This document shows, piece by piece, positions 37,716 to 46,112 of a stretch of 64,000 bases of DNA. The translations under genes and the position numbers were made by a program. The notes beneath the pieces were generated by a model. That model saw nothing but the letters and a program-made list of their open reading frames with translations, was not told the origin of the DNA and made no database searches. The stretch's first letter is position 1. Every line of letters starts with the position of its first letter. Source of the stretch: Desulfonatronum sp. SC1 (lineage in GTDB: Bacteria > Desulfobacterota > Desulfovibrionia > Desulfovibrionales > Desulfonatronaceae); the NCBI RefSeq assembly GCF_003046795.1, contig NZ_PZKN01000002.1, forward strand, positions 124,001 to 188,000, in the 5' to 3' direction.

Positions 37716-38267
37716 ATGATTACCCAGGCCGAACCAGTCGACATCTGTGCTCGATGCGCCGAAAAATTTCCGACTTGTTGCCGGATTGTTCCCGGCATGG
37801 AAGCCTCCTGCATCCCCATCAGCGCGGAGGAACGCTCGCGCCTTACGCTCCACGCCTCTGGGCCGGATGTTCCGGTCTGCGTGGATGAGCCCAATTCCGA
37901 AGGCTTCTTGCGGGCCGTACACAAACTGTTTCCTGGTCGCCGCGAACAAATCCAGAAGCTCTTTCCCTCCCGAAACACTCACTCTCGTTTGTCGGTAACC
38001 GCGGACGGAAGCTGTATTTTTCTCGACCACTACGGCTGTGTTCTGCCCGTGGAGGATCGCCCCTATTATTGCCGACTCTATCCATTCTGGTTTATTCATT
38101 CCAAGCTGTTCACGTTGACCTCGTCGGAATGCTTGGCCGTGAACACCTGTTCGTCAACCTCGGGGCTGTTCGCCCTGTTCAAGACCGATCCATCCGCCCT
38201 GCGCGCCCTGCACGATTCCTTGCTGACCGCCTGGGGGCTTTTCGCGGATGAGCCGAGACGGAAATAA
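37716..38267 (+). CDS. YkgJ-family cysteine cluster protein
   Basis: 183 residues. The pattern ICARCAEKFPTCCRI, then SCIFLD..GCVLPVEDRPYYCRLYPFW is the Zn/Fe-binding cysteine cluster of the YkgJ/UPF0153 group. Function is unknown; a redox or metal-binding role is usually proposed. It ends TAATG, with its stop sharing an A with the PBP1A start, so the two are translationally coupled. Confidence 0.88.
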   Translation: MITQAEPVDICARCAEKFPTCCRIVPGMEASCIPISAEERSRLTLHASGPDVPVCVDEPNSEGFLRAVHKLFPGRREQIQKLFPSRNTHSRLSVTADGSCIFLDHYGCVLPVEDRPYYCRLYPFWFIHSKLFTLTSSECLAVNTCSSTSGLFALFKTDPSALRALHDSLLTAWGLFADEPRRK

Positions 38268-40690
38268 TGCGCAAACTGCTGATCATTGGCCTTATACTGT
38301 TGGTTCTTCTGGCTTTGGCCGGGGCCGGAGGCCTCGTTGGACTGTATGTCTGGGCCGCGCGCGATCTGCCCAGCTTCAAAAAAATCACGGATTACAACCC
38401 GTCATTGGTGACCACGGTCCTGAGCCGCGACGACGAGGTTCTGGGCTACTTCTACAACGAGCGCCGTTTTCTGGTGGAGTCCACGGACCTGCCTCCTCAC
38501 GTGATCCAAAGCTTCCTTGCCGCCGAGGACAGCAACTTCTATCACCATGAGGGCATCGACATCTCCGGGATCCTGCGCTCCCTGATCCGCAACATCCAGG
38601 CCCGGGGCATCGTCCAGGGCGGCAGCACCATCACCCAGCAGGTGATCAAGTCCCTGCTGCTCACCCCGGAACGCAGCTATGAGCGCAAGCTCAAGGAAGC
38701 CATTCTGGCCTACCGGCTGGAGCGCTACCTGACCAAGGACGAAATCCTGACCATCTATCTGAACCAGATATTTTTCGGGGCCGGGGCCTACGGCATCGAA
38801 GCCGCGGCCAGGACCTACTTCAACAAACACGCCCATGAACTGGATTTGGCCGAGGTGGCCCTGCTGGCCGGTCTGCCCAAGGCGCCTTCCGTGAACAATC
38901 CGTTGCGCAACGCCGCCGGGGCTCGGTCCAGACAAGTCTACGTATTGGATCGTCTGCAAGCCCTGGGATGGATTTCTCCGGAAGAATACTCGGCGGCCCT
39001 GGAACAACAATTGGTCTTCGACAGCGGAAGCGACCCCTCCTGGCGGCGCGGAGCCTGGTATCTGGAGGACGTCCGCCGGGACCTGATTGCCAAGTACGGG
39101 GAGGAAAAAGTCTATACCGGCGGGTTGAAGGTCCGCACCGCGGTGGACCTGCGCCACCAGGTCGCCGCTGAACAGGCCATGCGCTCCGAATTGACCGCCC
39201 TGGGCAAACGCCAAGGTTGGCACGGTCCCATTGAGCGGCTGACCGGCACGGCGACGGACGATTTCCTGCAAGGCCAGCAGGTCGACATGGACGCCGTGCT
39301 GAACGGCAACTGGATTCGGGTCCTGGTCACGGACGTGCGCGCCGACGGCGCGTATGTCCGCTTCGGCCCGTACCACGGATGGCTGGACGTCGCGACCATG
39401 GGCTGGGCGCGGACCCCGAACCCGGCTCGGGCCCCGGAGGATGTTCCCCCGGTCCGGGACGCTCAACGCGTCCTGGAGGTCGGCGACGTTGTCTGGGCCT
39501 CGCTGCTTCCGATGGATGACGAAAGCCTGGACGAATTGACCCTGGAGTTGGAAGCGAAGAACGCCGAGAAGGTCGATGAATTCGTCCAAGCCTTACTGGG
39601 CAGAAAATGGGAGCTGGCCCTGGAGCAGGAACCCACCGTGGAAGGCGCCCTGGCCTCCATCGATCCCGTGACCGGCGACGTTCTGGCCCTGGTCGGTGGT
39701 TACAGCTTTCAGCGCAGCCATTTCAACCGAGCCACCCAGGCCGTGCGCCAGCCCGGCTCCACGTTCAAGCCCGTCGTCTACTCCGCTGCCCTGGACCATG
39801 GCTACACCGCCGCATCCATCGTGATGGACGCGCCCATCGTCTTCACGGACGCCGCGACCCGCGACACCTGGAAACCGGAAAATTTCGAAGGCCGGTTTTA
39901 CGGCCCGACTTTGCTCCGTACCGCCTTGGTCAAGTCCCGAAACCTGGTCACCATCCGGGTGGCCCAATCCGTGGGCATCACCAACATCATCCAACGGGCG
40001 CGGGAACTCGGCCTGCAAGGCGACTTCACCCCCGACCTCTCCGTCAGCCTCGGCTCCATTCCGGTCAACTTGTTGAACATGTGCCAGGCCTTTTCCGCTT
40101 TTGCCCGGGACGGCTCCATCGTGGAACCCAGGACCATCCTTTCCGTGCATACTGCTTGGGGTGAACCGTTGCTGGAAAATGAAATTCACGTCTATCCATC
40201 CATATCCGCCCAGAACGCCTACATCATCACCAATATGTTGGAAGAGGCTGTTCGCGACGGCACCGGACGCCGGGCCCGCGCCCTGGGACGCCCGGTGGCC
40301 GGAAAAACCGGAACCACCAACAACCACCACGACGCGTGGTTCATCGGCTACACGCCGTATCTCCTGACCGGGGTCTACGTCGGCTTCGACCAACTTGCCC
40401 CTCTGGGCCGCCTGGAAACCGGTTCACGGGCCGCGCTGCCCGCTTGGCTGGCCTATCGCCAAGAGGTGGAAAGCATGTATCCCACGCAAAACTTCACCCC
40501 TCCCCCCGGACTGATCATGGCTCGGGTCGACGCTGAAAGCGGTCTGCTGGCCGGACCGGCCTGGGAAGGCGAAACCTACCTGCTGCCTTTTATTTCCGGG
40601 ACTCAGCCCCAGCGGGTGGCCAGTTCGCGAATGAACGGCGGCACGGGGCGGCCGAGTTCGGAAGAAGACCTGTTGCGGCAAATCTTTTAG
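38267..40690 (+). CDS. mrcA: Penicillin-binding protein 1A (bifunctional transglycosylase/transpeptidase)
   Basis: 807 residues. A single N-terminal membrane anchor (4-28) precedes a GT51 transglycosylase with AAEDSNFYHHEGID and GGSTITQQVIKS. An OB-like insert (about 310-430) follows, then the transpeptidase with active-site Ser in RQPGSTFKP, the SRN motif in VKSRNLVTIR and KTGTTNNHHDAWF. It polymerises and cross-links peptidoglycan in the periplasm. The short C-terminus ends in a polar tail. The layout is that of PBP1A, not PBP1B or PBP1C. Confidence 0.95.
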   Translation: MRKLLIIGLILLVLLALAGAGGLVGLYVWAARDLPSFKKITDYNPSLVTTVLSRDDEVLGYFYNERRFLVESTDLPPHVIQSFLAAEDSNFYHHEGIDISGILRSLIRNIQARGIVQGGSTITQQVIKSLLLTPERSYERKLKEAILAYRLERYLTKDEILTIYLNQIFFGAGAYGIEAAARTYFNKHAHELDLAEVALLAGLPKAPSVNNPLRNAAGARSRQVYVLDRLQALGWISPEEYSAALEQQLVFDSGSDPSWRRGAWYLEDVRRDLIAKYGEEKVYTGGLKVRTAVDLRHQVAAEQAMRSELTALGKRQGWHGPIERLTGTATDDFLQGQQVDMDAVLNGNWIRVLVTDVRADGAYVRFGPYHGWLDVATMGWARTPNPARAPEDVPPVRDAQRVLEVGDVVWASLLPMDDESLDELTLELEAKNAEKVDEFVQALLGRKWELALEQEPTVEGALASIDPVTGDVLALVGGYSFQRSHFNRATQAVRQPGSTFKPVVYSAALDHGYTAASIVMDAPIVFTDAATRDTWKPENFEGRFYGPTLLRTALVKSRNLVTIRVAQSVGITNIIQRARELGLQGDFTPDLSVSLGSIPVNLLNMCQAFSAFARDGSIVEPRTILSVHTAWGEPLLENEIHVYPSISAQNAYIITNMLEEAVRDGTGRRARALGRPVAGKTGTTNNHHDAWFIGYTPYLLTGVYVGFDQLAPLGRLETGSRAALPAWLAYRQEVESMYPTQNFTPPPGLIMARVDAESGLLAGPAWEGETYLLPFISGTQPQRVASSRMNGGTGRPSSEEDLLRQIF

Positions 40691-40766
40691 CCCATGACCC
40701 ATTGCCATTACATTTTTTTTGTGGCTTGATGCCGATCCGTCACCAATCCCTCAAGGAGCACCAACC

Positions 40767-41225
40767 ATGAGCATAGAAATCGCCAAATCCTTCATCAAGG
40801 CAACAACGGAAGTCCTATCCACGATGGCCATGATCACTCCCGTGGCGGGCAAGCCGTACGTCAAGAAGGACAGCATGGCCAAAGGCGACGTCACCGGCGT
40901 GATCGGTCTGACCGGAGATAAGACCGGGACCATCTCCGTGACCTTCACGCAAAAATGCGCTCTGGCTGTTGTCAAAAATATGCTGGGCGACGCCGTTGAA
41001 GACATCATTTTGGACACCAAGGACGCCGTGGGGGAAATTACGAACATGATTTCCGGGAAATCTCGTCAACTTCTGGCCGAGACCGGGCTGACCATCCAAT
41101 CCGCCACGCCCACGGTGATCATGGGCAAAGGCCACACCATCCACCATATATCCTCCGAGCCGATCATGGCCATTCCATTCACCACGGATCATGGTGAGTT
41201 CACGGTTGAGTTTTGTTTTCAATAA
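40767..41225 (+). CDS. cheX: CheX-like chemotaxis phosphatase
   Basis: 152 residues from ATG 40767 (AAGGAG upstream). It carries the CheC/CheX/FliY-type phosphatase signature ExxN at Glu90-Asn93 in KDAVGEITNMISGKSR, with one such helix, as in CheX. CheX dimers dephosphorylate CheY-P. N-terminal KSFIKATTEVLSTM fits the family. It is not next to other che genes: PBP1A is upstream and the D,D-carboxypeptidase downstream. Confidence 0.88.
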   Translation: MSIEIAKSFIKATTEVLSTMAMITPVAGKPYVKKDSMAKGDVTGVIGLTGDKTGTISVTFTQKCALAVVKNMLGDAVEDIILDTKDAVGEITNMISGKSRQLLAETGLTIQSATPTVIMGKGHTIHHISSEPIMAIPFTTDHGEFTVEFCFQ

Positions 41226-41357
41226 TGCGAACCTTTCACGTCGACGGAGCGGAATTGATTTCCCGTGCTTCCCGTCTCAAGTTCATCCGATCATATTGCG
41301 GATGCCTCAACCTCAGACTCCGCATTGTCTGAAAACATTTCCCCAGGATGGCGTATC

Positions 41358-42527
41358 ATGCGACTGTTACGTATTTCTTTCTTTTTTCTCATTTTTCTGC
41401 TTTTGACCACGTCGGTCCACGCCCGCCTGCACATCAGTCCGCCCTCCGAACTGACGGCCCGCAACTATTTTCTAATGGACGCACGTAGCGGGGCGACCCT
41501 GGCGGAAAAAGACGCTGATCTGCGCGTGGAACCGGCCAGCCTGACCAAGATCATGACCGCCTATTTAGTCTTTCGGGAATTGCAAGCCGAGAGGCTCACC
41601 CTTGACGAGGAAATACTGGTCAGCGAACAGGCTTGGCGCACTGGGATGACCGGGGCGTCCAGAATGTACATCGATGTGGGCAGCCACGTCACCGTGGAAG
41701 ACCTGATCCGAGGGATGATCGTCCAGTCCGGCAACGACGCCTGCGTGGCCCTGGCCGAACGGATCGCCGGAACCGAAGCGGCCTTCGTGGACTTGATGAA
41801 CGCCCAGGCCCTGGCCCTGGGTATGAACGACACCCAGTTCCAGAACAGCCACGGCCTGCCCAGCGAACAAGCGCAGTACACCTCCGCCCGGGACATCGTC
41901 ACCTTGGCCAGAGAGCTGATCACCAGCTTCCCGGAATATTACGGCTACTACTCGGAACGCAGCTTCACCTACAACAACATCACCCAGCACAACCGCAACC
42001 TTCTTTTGGGCCGGGACCCCTCGGTGGACGGCGTGAAAACCGGTTGGACCTCGGCGGCCGGATACAATCTGGTAACCTCGGCCCAGCGCGACGAGATGCG
42101 GTTGGTGGCCGTGGTCATGGGCATTGAAGCTTCCAGCTCTCGTGATGGCGGCCGGGCTCGGGCGGATCAATCTCAAGCCTTGCTGAACTGGGGATTTCGG
42201 CAGTTTGAAACCGCGACCATTCAACAACCCGGAGATATCCTCGTTGAACCTCGGCTGTGGTTCGGAGCGGTGACCCGCCTGCCCGTGGGCGTTGACACGA
42301 CGTTCTTCGCTTCCATCCCCAAAGGCAGTCGGGAAAGCCTTCGTCTGGAAATAGCTCTCGAAGAACGGATCGAAGCTCCGGTAGAAGTCGGACAGCCCGT
42401 GGGAGAACTGCGGGTCTATCTGGAAGACGACCTGGTTGCTGACCACCCTCTGGTGGCCTTGCGCAGCGTCAAGGAAGGCGGCATCTTTCGCTCTCTCCTG
42501 GATACGATTCTGCGCTGGTTTCAGTGA
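41358..42527 (+). CDS. dacA: D-alanyl-D-alanine carboxypeptidase (PBP5/6 family)
   Basis: 389 residues from ATG 41358; the longer frame upstream lacks a signal peptide. Signal sequence at 1-22 (cut after VHA). Serine peptidase S11 motifs: Ser61-x-x-Lys64 in PASLTKIM, SGN in VQSGNDACVALAE and KTG in VDGVKTGWTSAAG. The C-terminal PBP5-type beta domain runs from about 285, and the last residues (FRSLLDTILRWFQ) form the amphipathic membrane anchor. It trims pentapeptides in the periplasm. Confidence 0.95.
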   Translation: MRLLRISFFFLIFLLLTTSVHARLHISPPSELTARNYFLMDARSGATLAEKDADLRVEPASLTKIMTAYLVFRELQAERLTLDEEILVSEQAWRTGMTGASRMYIDVGSHVTVEDLIRGMIVQSGNDACVALAERIAGTEAAFVDLMNAQALALGMNDTQFQNSHGLPSEQAQYTSARDIVTLARELITSFPEYYGYYSERSFTYNNITQHNRNLLLGRDPSVDGVKTGWTSAAGYNLVTSAQRDEMRLVAVVMGIEASSSRDGGRARADQSQALLNWGFRQFETATIQQPGDILVEPRLWFGAVTRLPVGVDTTFFASIPKGSRESLRLEIALEERIEAPVEVGQPVGELRVYLEDDLVADHPLVALRSVKEGGIFRSLLDTILRWFQ

Positions 42528-42652
42528 GGTTTCCGAAGGTTCGCTCTCACGAATCAACCTTGAGATCCAACGGTCCCACGATTACTCAGACGGTTTGAAC
42601 AGTTGTCGTCCCGTGCTTCTTCCCGGCGCATGCCGCTCGCCTCTGAGCCTAA

Positions 42653-43024
<372 letters not shown>

Positions 43025-43043
43025 CGAATGAGCAGAAGGGGAA

Positions 43044-43229
43044 CTACACCGCTTCGTTAACGATCTGTCCGGCGGCCTGCTCCGGGGATCTGGAGGCTTC
43101 AGCCAGCTCTTCCTGGCGGCGGATGTCCTGCTGTTGAAGTCGCTCCTGTTCCGCGATTTCCCTGCCCCGCTCTCGCTCCGCTTCGATCTTGGCCGCGGCA
43201 ACCTGGGCCTGTGCCGAGGAAACGTCCAT
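43044..43229 (-). CDS. Small coiled-coil protein of unknown function
   Basis: 61 residues from ATG 43229 (AAGGA 8 bp upstream; two more in-frame ATGs at 43235-43238 are possible). Highly charged Glu/Arg/Gln/Ala helix, AAAKIEAERERGREIAEQER, with no signal or membrane segment. Similar short YjfB- or motility-associated 'putative motility protein' sequences start MDVSS-A and are common in flagellated bacteria, so that family is a fair guess. Convergent with glnB. Confidence 0.6.
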   Translation of the reverse strand: MDVSSAQAQVAAAKIEAERERGREIAEQERLQQQDIRRQEELAEASRSPEQAAGQIVNEAV

Positions 43230-43386
43230 GGTCATCATCCTTGTTGGATTGTGAATAAGACACTCTACCTACCTTGACCACGATCGGTCAAACCTTGTCT
43301 TGCCGACAACGGCGTTGCTCCACCATCCAAGGCCGCCAAATACGCCCCTATCCGCAACACCCGAATCCTTACAGACGGAGGCAACC

Positions 43387-44025
43387 ATGGGCAGAGCACA
43401 ACCCGTCGAGACCATCAGCGTCCGGGATTACCTGGCCGGTGAGTTGGAAAGCGACGTCCGCCACGAGTATATCGACGGCGCGGTCTACGCCATGGTCGGC
43501 GCCAGTGATCGACATGGCCTGATCGCCGGGAACATTTTCGCGGCCCTGCGGCCTCACGTCCGGGGCACGCCATGCCAGCTTTTCATGTCGGACATGAAGG
43601 TCCGCATCCAGCTTCAAGGCAAAACCATCTTCTATTACCCGGACCTCGTCCTGTCCTGCGACCCCAAGGACCGGCAACCCTACTTCCGAACCAGCCCGTG
43701 CCTGATCGTCGAGGTTCTCTCCGCCTCCACGCGCCGGGTGGATCAGCAGGAAAAACTGGTCACCTACATCACCATCCCCAGCCTGCGGGAATACGTGCTC
43801 GTTGATCAGGAGCGCGAACTGGTTCAAGTACATCGCCAGTCGGAGAACTGGGTCGGCCAAATCATGACCTCGGGCTCGGTCCTGTTTGAGTGCCTGAACG
43901 TGGAACTGCCGCTGGAACTGATTTACGAAGACGTCCCGCTTCCGGGCACAGGCATTGAAGTCGTCCGGGATCATGACGCTCCGGAATACGGGGAGGACAC
44001 TGAAGCCCCCCTGCCCTCCCCTTGA
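43387..44025 (+). CDS. Uma2 family (DUF820) PD-(D/E)XK nuclease-fold protein
   Basis: 212 residues from ATG 43387 (GGAGG upstream). The Uma2 pattern is plain: YLAGELESDVRHEYIDGAVY, MKVRIQ, YYPDLVLSCD (metal Asp), LIVEVLSASTRRVD (Glu) and KLVTYITIPSLREYVLVDQ. Uma2 proteins have an endonuclease fold, are abundant in cyanobacteria and are often scattered as mobile-like singletons; their role is unknown. Neighbours are unrelated core genes. Confidence 0.9.
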   Translation: MGRAQPVETISVRDYLAGELESDVRHEYIDGAVYAMVGASDRHGLIAGNIFAALRPHVRGTPCQLFMSDMKVRIQLQGKTIFYYPDLVLSCDPKDRQPYFRTSPCLIVEVLSASTRRVDQQEKLVTYITIPSLREYVLVDQERELVQVHRQSENWVGQIMTSGSVLFECLNVELPLELIYEDVPLPGTGIEVVRDHDAPEYGEDTEAPLPSP

Positions 44026-44034
44026 CGCTCCCGG

Positions 44035-45243
44035 TCAGGCCTTTTTTACCAGGATTTCCCCCAAGGCTTGACTGAACCGCCGCAGGTCCGCTTCCGTGAT
44101 CACCAACGGCGGAAGGAGGCGAAGTACCCGATCCTGGGTCAGGTTCAGGACGAAGCCCGATTCTAGAAGCCCACGCCAGACGTCCTGGCCGGGAAAAGCC
44201 AGCTCAATGCCCAGCATCAGGCCGCGTCCGCGCACGTCCGTGATCTTGCCTGGATGGGCAGCCTGAACCTCGCGAAACAGGCCCTGGGCCAGTTCGCCAA
44301 GTCGCGCGGCCCTGTCGGGCAGGTTGTCCCGAAACAGGATGTCGATCACCTTGGCGGCCACCATGGACGGGACCGGGCCGCCGCCGAAGGTGGTGCCGTG
44401 GCTGCCCGGCTCGAACCCCAGGGCCGCCTCGTCGGTGCAGAGCATCGCCCCCATGGGCAGACCGTTGGCCAGGGCCTTGGAGGTGGTCAGGACATCCGGA
44501 CGAAGCGCGGCATGCTGATGGGCCCAGAATTTGCCGCTGCGGCCCATCCCGGTCTGCACCTCGTCCACTATCATCAGCACGCCCGTCTCCCGGCACAATT
44601 CCTGGACAGCGGCAAGGTAGTCGTCAGTCAGGGGCAGCACCCCGCCTTCTCCCTGGATGATCTCCAGGAGCACGGCCGCGGTCTTCGCGGACACGGCCTC
44701 CTCCAAGGCGGAGAAGTCCCCGAAGGGTACGGTCTTAAACCCTTCGGGCAACGGCCCGAAGCCGTCCTTAACCTTGTCCTGGCCCGTGGCCGTCAGCGTG
44801 GCCAGGGTCCGGCCATGAAACGACCCGGCCAGGGAGATCACCTCGTAGGCTTCGCGCCCCTTGACCTTGCGCATGTACCGACGGGCCAGCTTGATGGCCG
44901 CCTCGTTGGCCTCGGCTCCGGAATTGCAGAAAAAGGCCTTGTCCAGGGCGCAGGTGTCCAGAAGCTTTTCGGCCAGGACCAACTGCTCCTCTTGGTAGAA
45001 TAGATTGCTGACATGGATCAGCCGCTCGGCCTGATCCCGCATCGCGGCCAGCAGCTCCGGATGGGAATGCCCAAGGTTGCACACGGCGATTCCGGCCAGC
45101 AGGTCCAGATACTCCCGTCCGTCCGGATCGACGAGAGTACATCCCGAGGCTGAAGCCACGGCCAGAGGATAACGACCGTAGGTCCGGCACAATACGCGCT
45201 GTTCGCGCTTCTGGAGCGCGGCAAGAGAAGTTGTCGTAGGCAT
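44035..45243 (-). CDS. argD: Acetylornithine/succinyldiaminopimelate aminotransferase
   Basis: 402 residues, PLP class III aminotransferase. FFCNSGAEANEAAIKLARRY, LIVDEVQTGMGRSGKFWAHQ (here MIVDEVQTG) and the PLP Lys in LTTSKALANGLPMGAML are present. It forms N-acetylornithine from N-acetylglutamate semialdehyde in arginine synthesis, and can serve lysine synthesis. Same strand as dut, 125 bp downstream of it. Confidence 0.95.
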   Translation of the reverse strand: MPTTTSLAALQKREQRVLCRTYGRYPLAVASASGCTLVDPDGREYLDLLAGIAVCNLGHSHPELLAAMRDQAERLIHVSNLFYQEEQLVLAEKLLDTCALDKAFFCNSGAEANEAAIKLARRYMRKVKGREAYEVISLAGSFHGRTLATLTATGQDKVKDGFGPLPEGFKTVPFGDFSALEEAVSAKTAAVLLEIIQGEGGVLPLTDDYLAAVQELCRETGVLMIVDEVQTGMGRSGKFWAHQHAALRPDVLTTSKALANGLPMGAMLCTDEAALGFEPGSHGTTFGGGPVPSMVAAKVIDILFRDNLPDRAARLGELAQGLFREVQAAHPGKITDVRGRGLMLGIELAFPGQDVWRGLLESGFVLNLTQDRVLRLLPPLVITEADLRRFSQALGEILVKKA

Positions 45244-45368
45244 AATTCGTCAGGTTACTCGTTGCATGTTGATAAAGGACACGAGGCAAAGCCTGCAACT
45301 CAATTGTCAGTCCACAGATCTCTAACTTCAGCCCTCAGTTTTTAACCCTCAGCCCTCTCCCTTCCCCC

Positions 45369-45821
45369 TCATCCCGTATGCCCGAATCCGCCGGCCCCGC
45401 GCTGGGTGGCGGTCAATTCGTCCCGGACCGTGAACTCGGCCGGAAAATAGGACTGAAAGATCAACTGGGCAATGCGCTGGCCGCGGGTGATGGTCCGCTC
45501 CTCGCCGGAGGTGTTCAGCAAAGAGACGATGATCTCGCCGCGGTAGTCCGGATCAATCACCCCGACACCCTGGCTGACCACCAAGCCCTGCTTTGTGCCC
45601 AGCCCGCTGCGGGAGTACACGAACCCGGCGATTCCCGGTCGGCGGATGTCGATGGCCAGACCGCTCGGAACCGCCGTGCGTTCTCCCGGAAGCAAGACTC
45701 GTTGTTCTTCGGTAAAACAGGCCATCAGATCCAGTCCGCAAGACCCCGGCGTCGCGCCCCGAAGATCGGAATGGGACCACAGCGGGCTGAGAACGCGAAC
45801 ATCGACTGGAATGGAATGCAT
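45369..45821 (-). CDS. dut: Deoxyuridine triphosphatase
   Basis: 150 residues, trimeric dUTPase. All five motifs can be read: GSCGLDLMA, SRSGLG, GVGVIDPDYRGEI, RGQRIAQLIF and the C-terminal Phe arm RGAGGFGHTG. It hydrolyses dUTP to dUMP and pyrophosphate. Length is normal. Confidence 0.95.
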   Translation of the reverse strand: MHSIPVDVRVLSPLWSHSDLRGATPGSCGLDLMACFTEEQRVLLPGERTAVPSGLAIDIRRPGIAGFVYSRSGLGTKQGLVVSQGVGVIDPDYRGEIIVSLLNTSGEERTITRGQRIAQLIFQSYFPAEFTVRDELTATQRGAGGFGHTG

Positions 45822-46112
45822 GAAAAATTCCTCGGTTTATGAAATGTTTTTTACTGCGTGCCGTCGCGTTGTTTCTCAATAGCCCTTGCGTCCAACCCTC
45901 GCAAGTCGTCGGCCACGGCATCAACAGTTTTTGGGGCTGTTTCCATAATACGGCCCTCGACCATTGAACTTTTGGCCGTTCCCTGGCAAAACTCTCAGTC
46001 AAGCCGGGGCTTGCCTCGACGCTTCTCCCCGCACCCTCGGCATCGGCCCGCGGGAAACGGGCCTTCCGGAACACTCCCGGCCTTCCCAACATGTTCGATT
46101 CAGGAGAACTCC
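45822..46112. other. 291-bp divergent gap between dut and the phosphorylase gene
   Basis: No gene, tRNA or strong promoter was found. An open frame joining this stretch to the phosphorylase exists but has no ribosome site. The CAGGAGA at 46101-46107 is the ribosome site of the phosphorylase. Confidence 0.5.

Noticed and set aside
38402-39589. 395-residue antisense frame opposite PBP1A
   Set aside because: The plus strand encodes an intact PBP1A with all catalytic motifs; the antisense translation resembles no protein family.
45300-45368. CAGCCCTCAG/CCCTCAGCCCTC text between argD and dut as a repeat element
   Set aside because: Short, pyrimidine-rich and without clear borders; it could be a further dispersed repeat but cannot be supported from this window alone.
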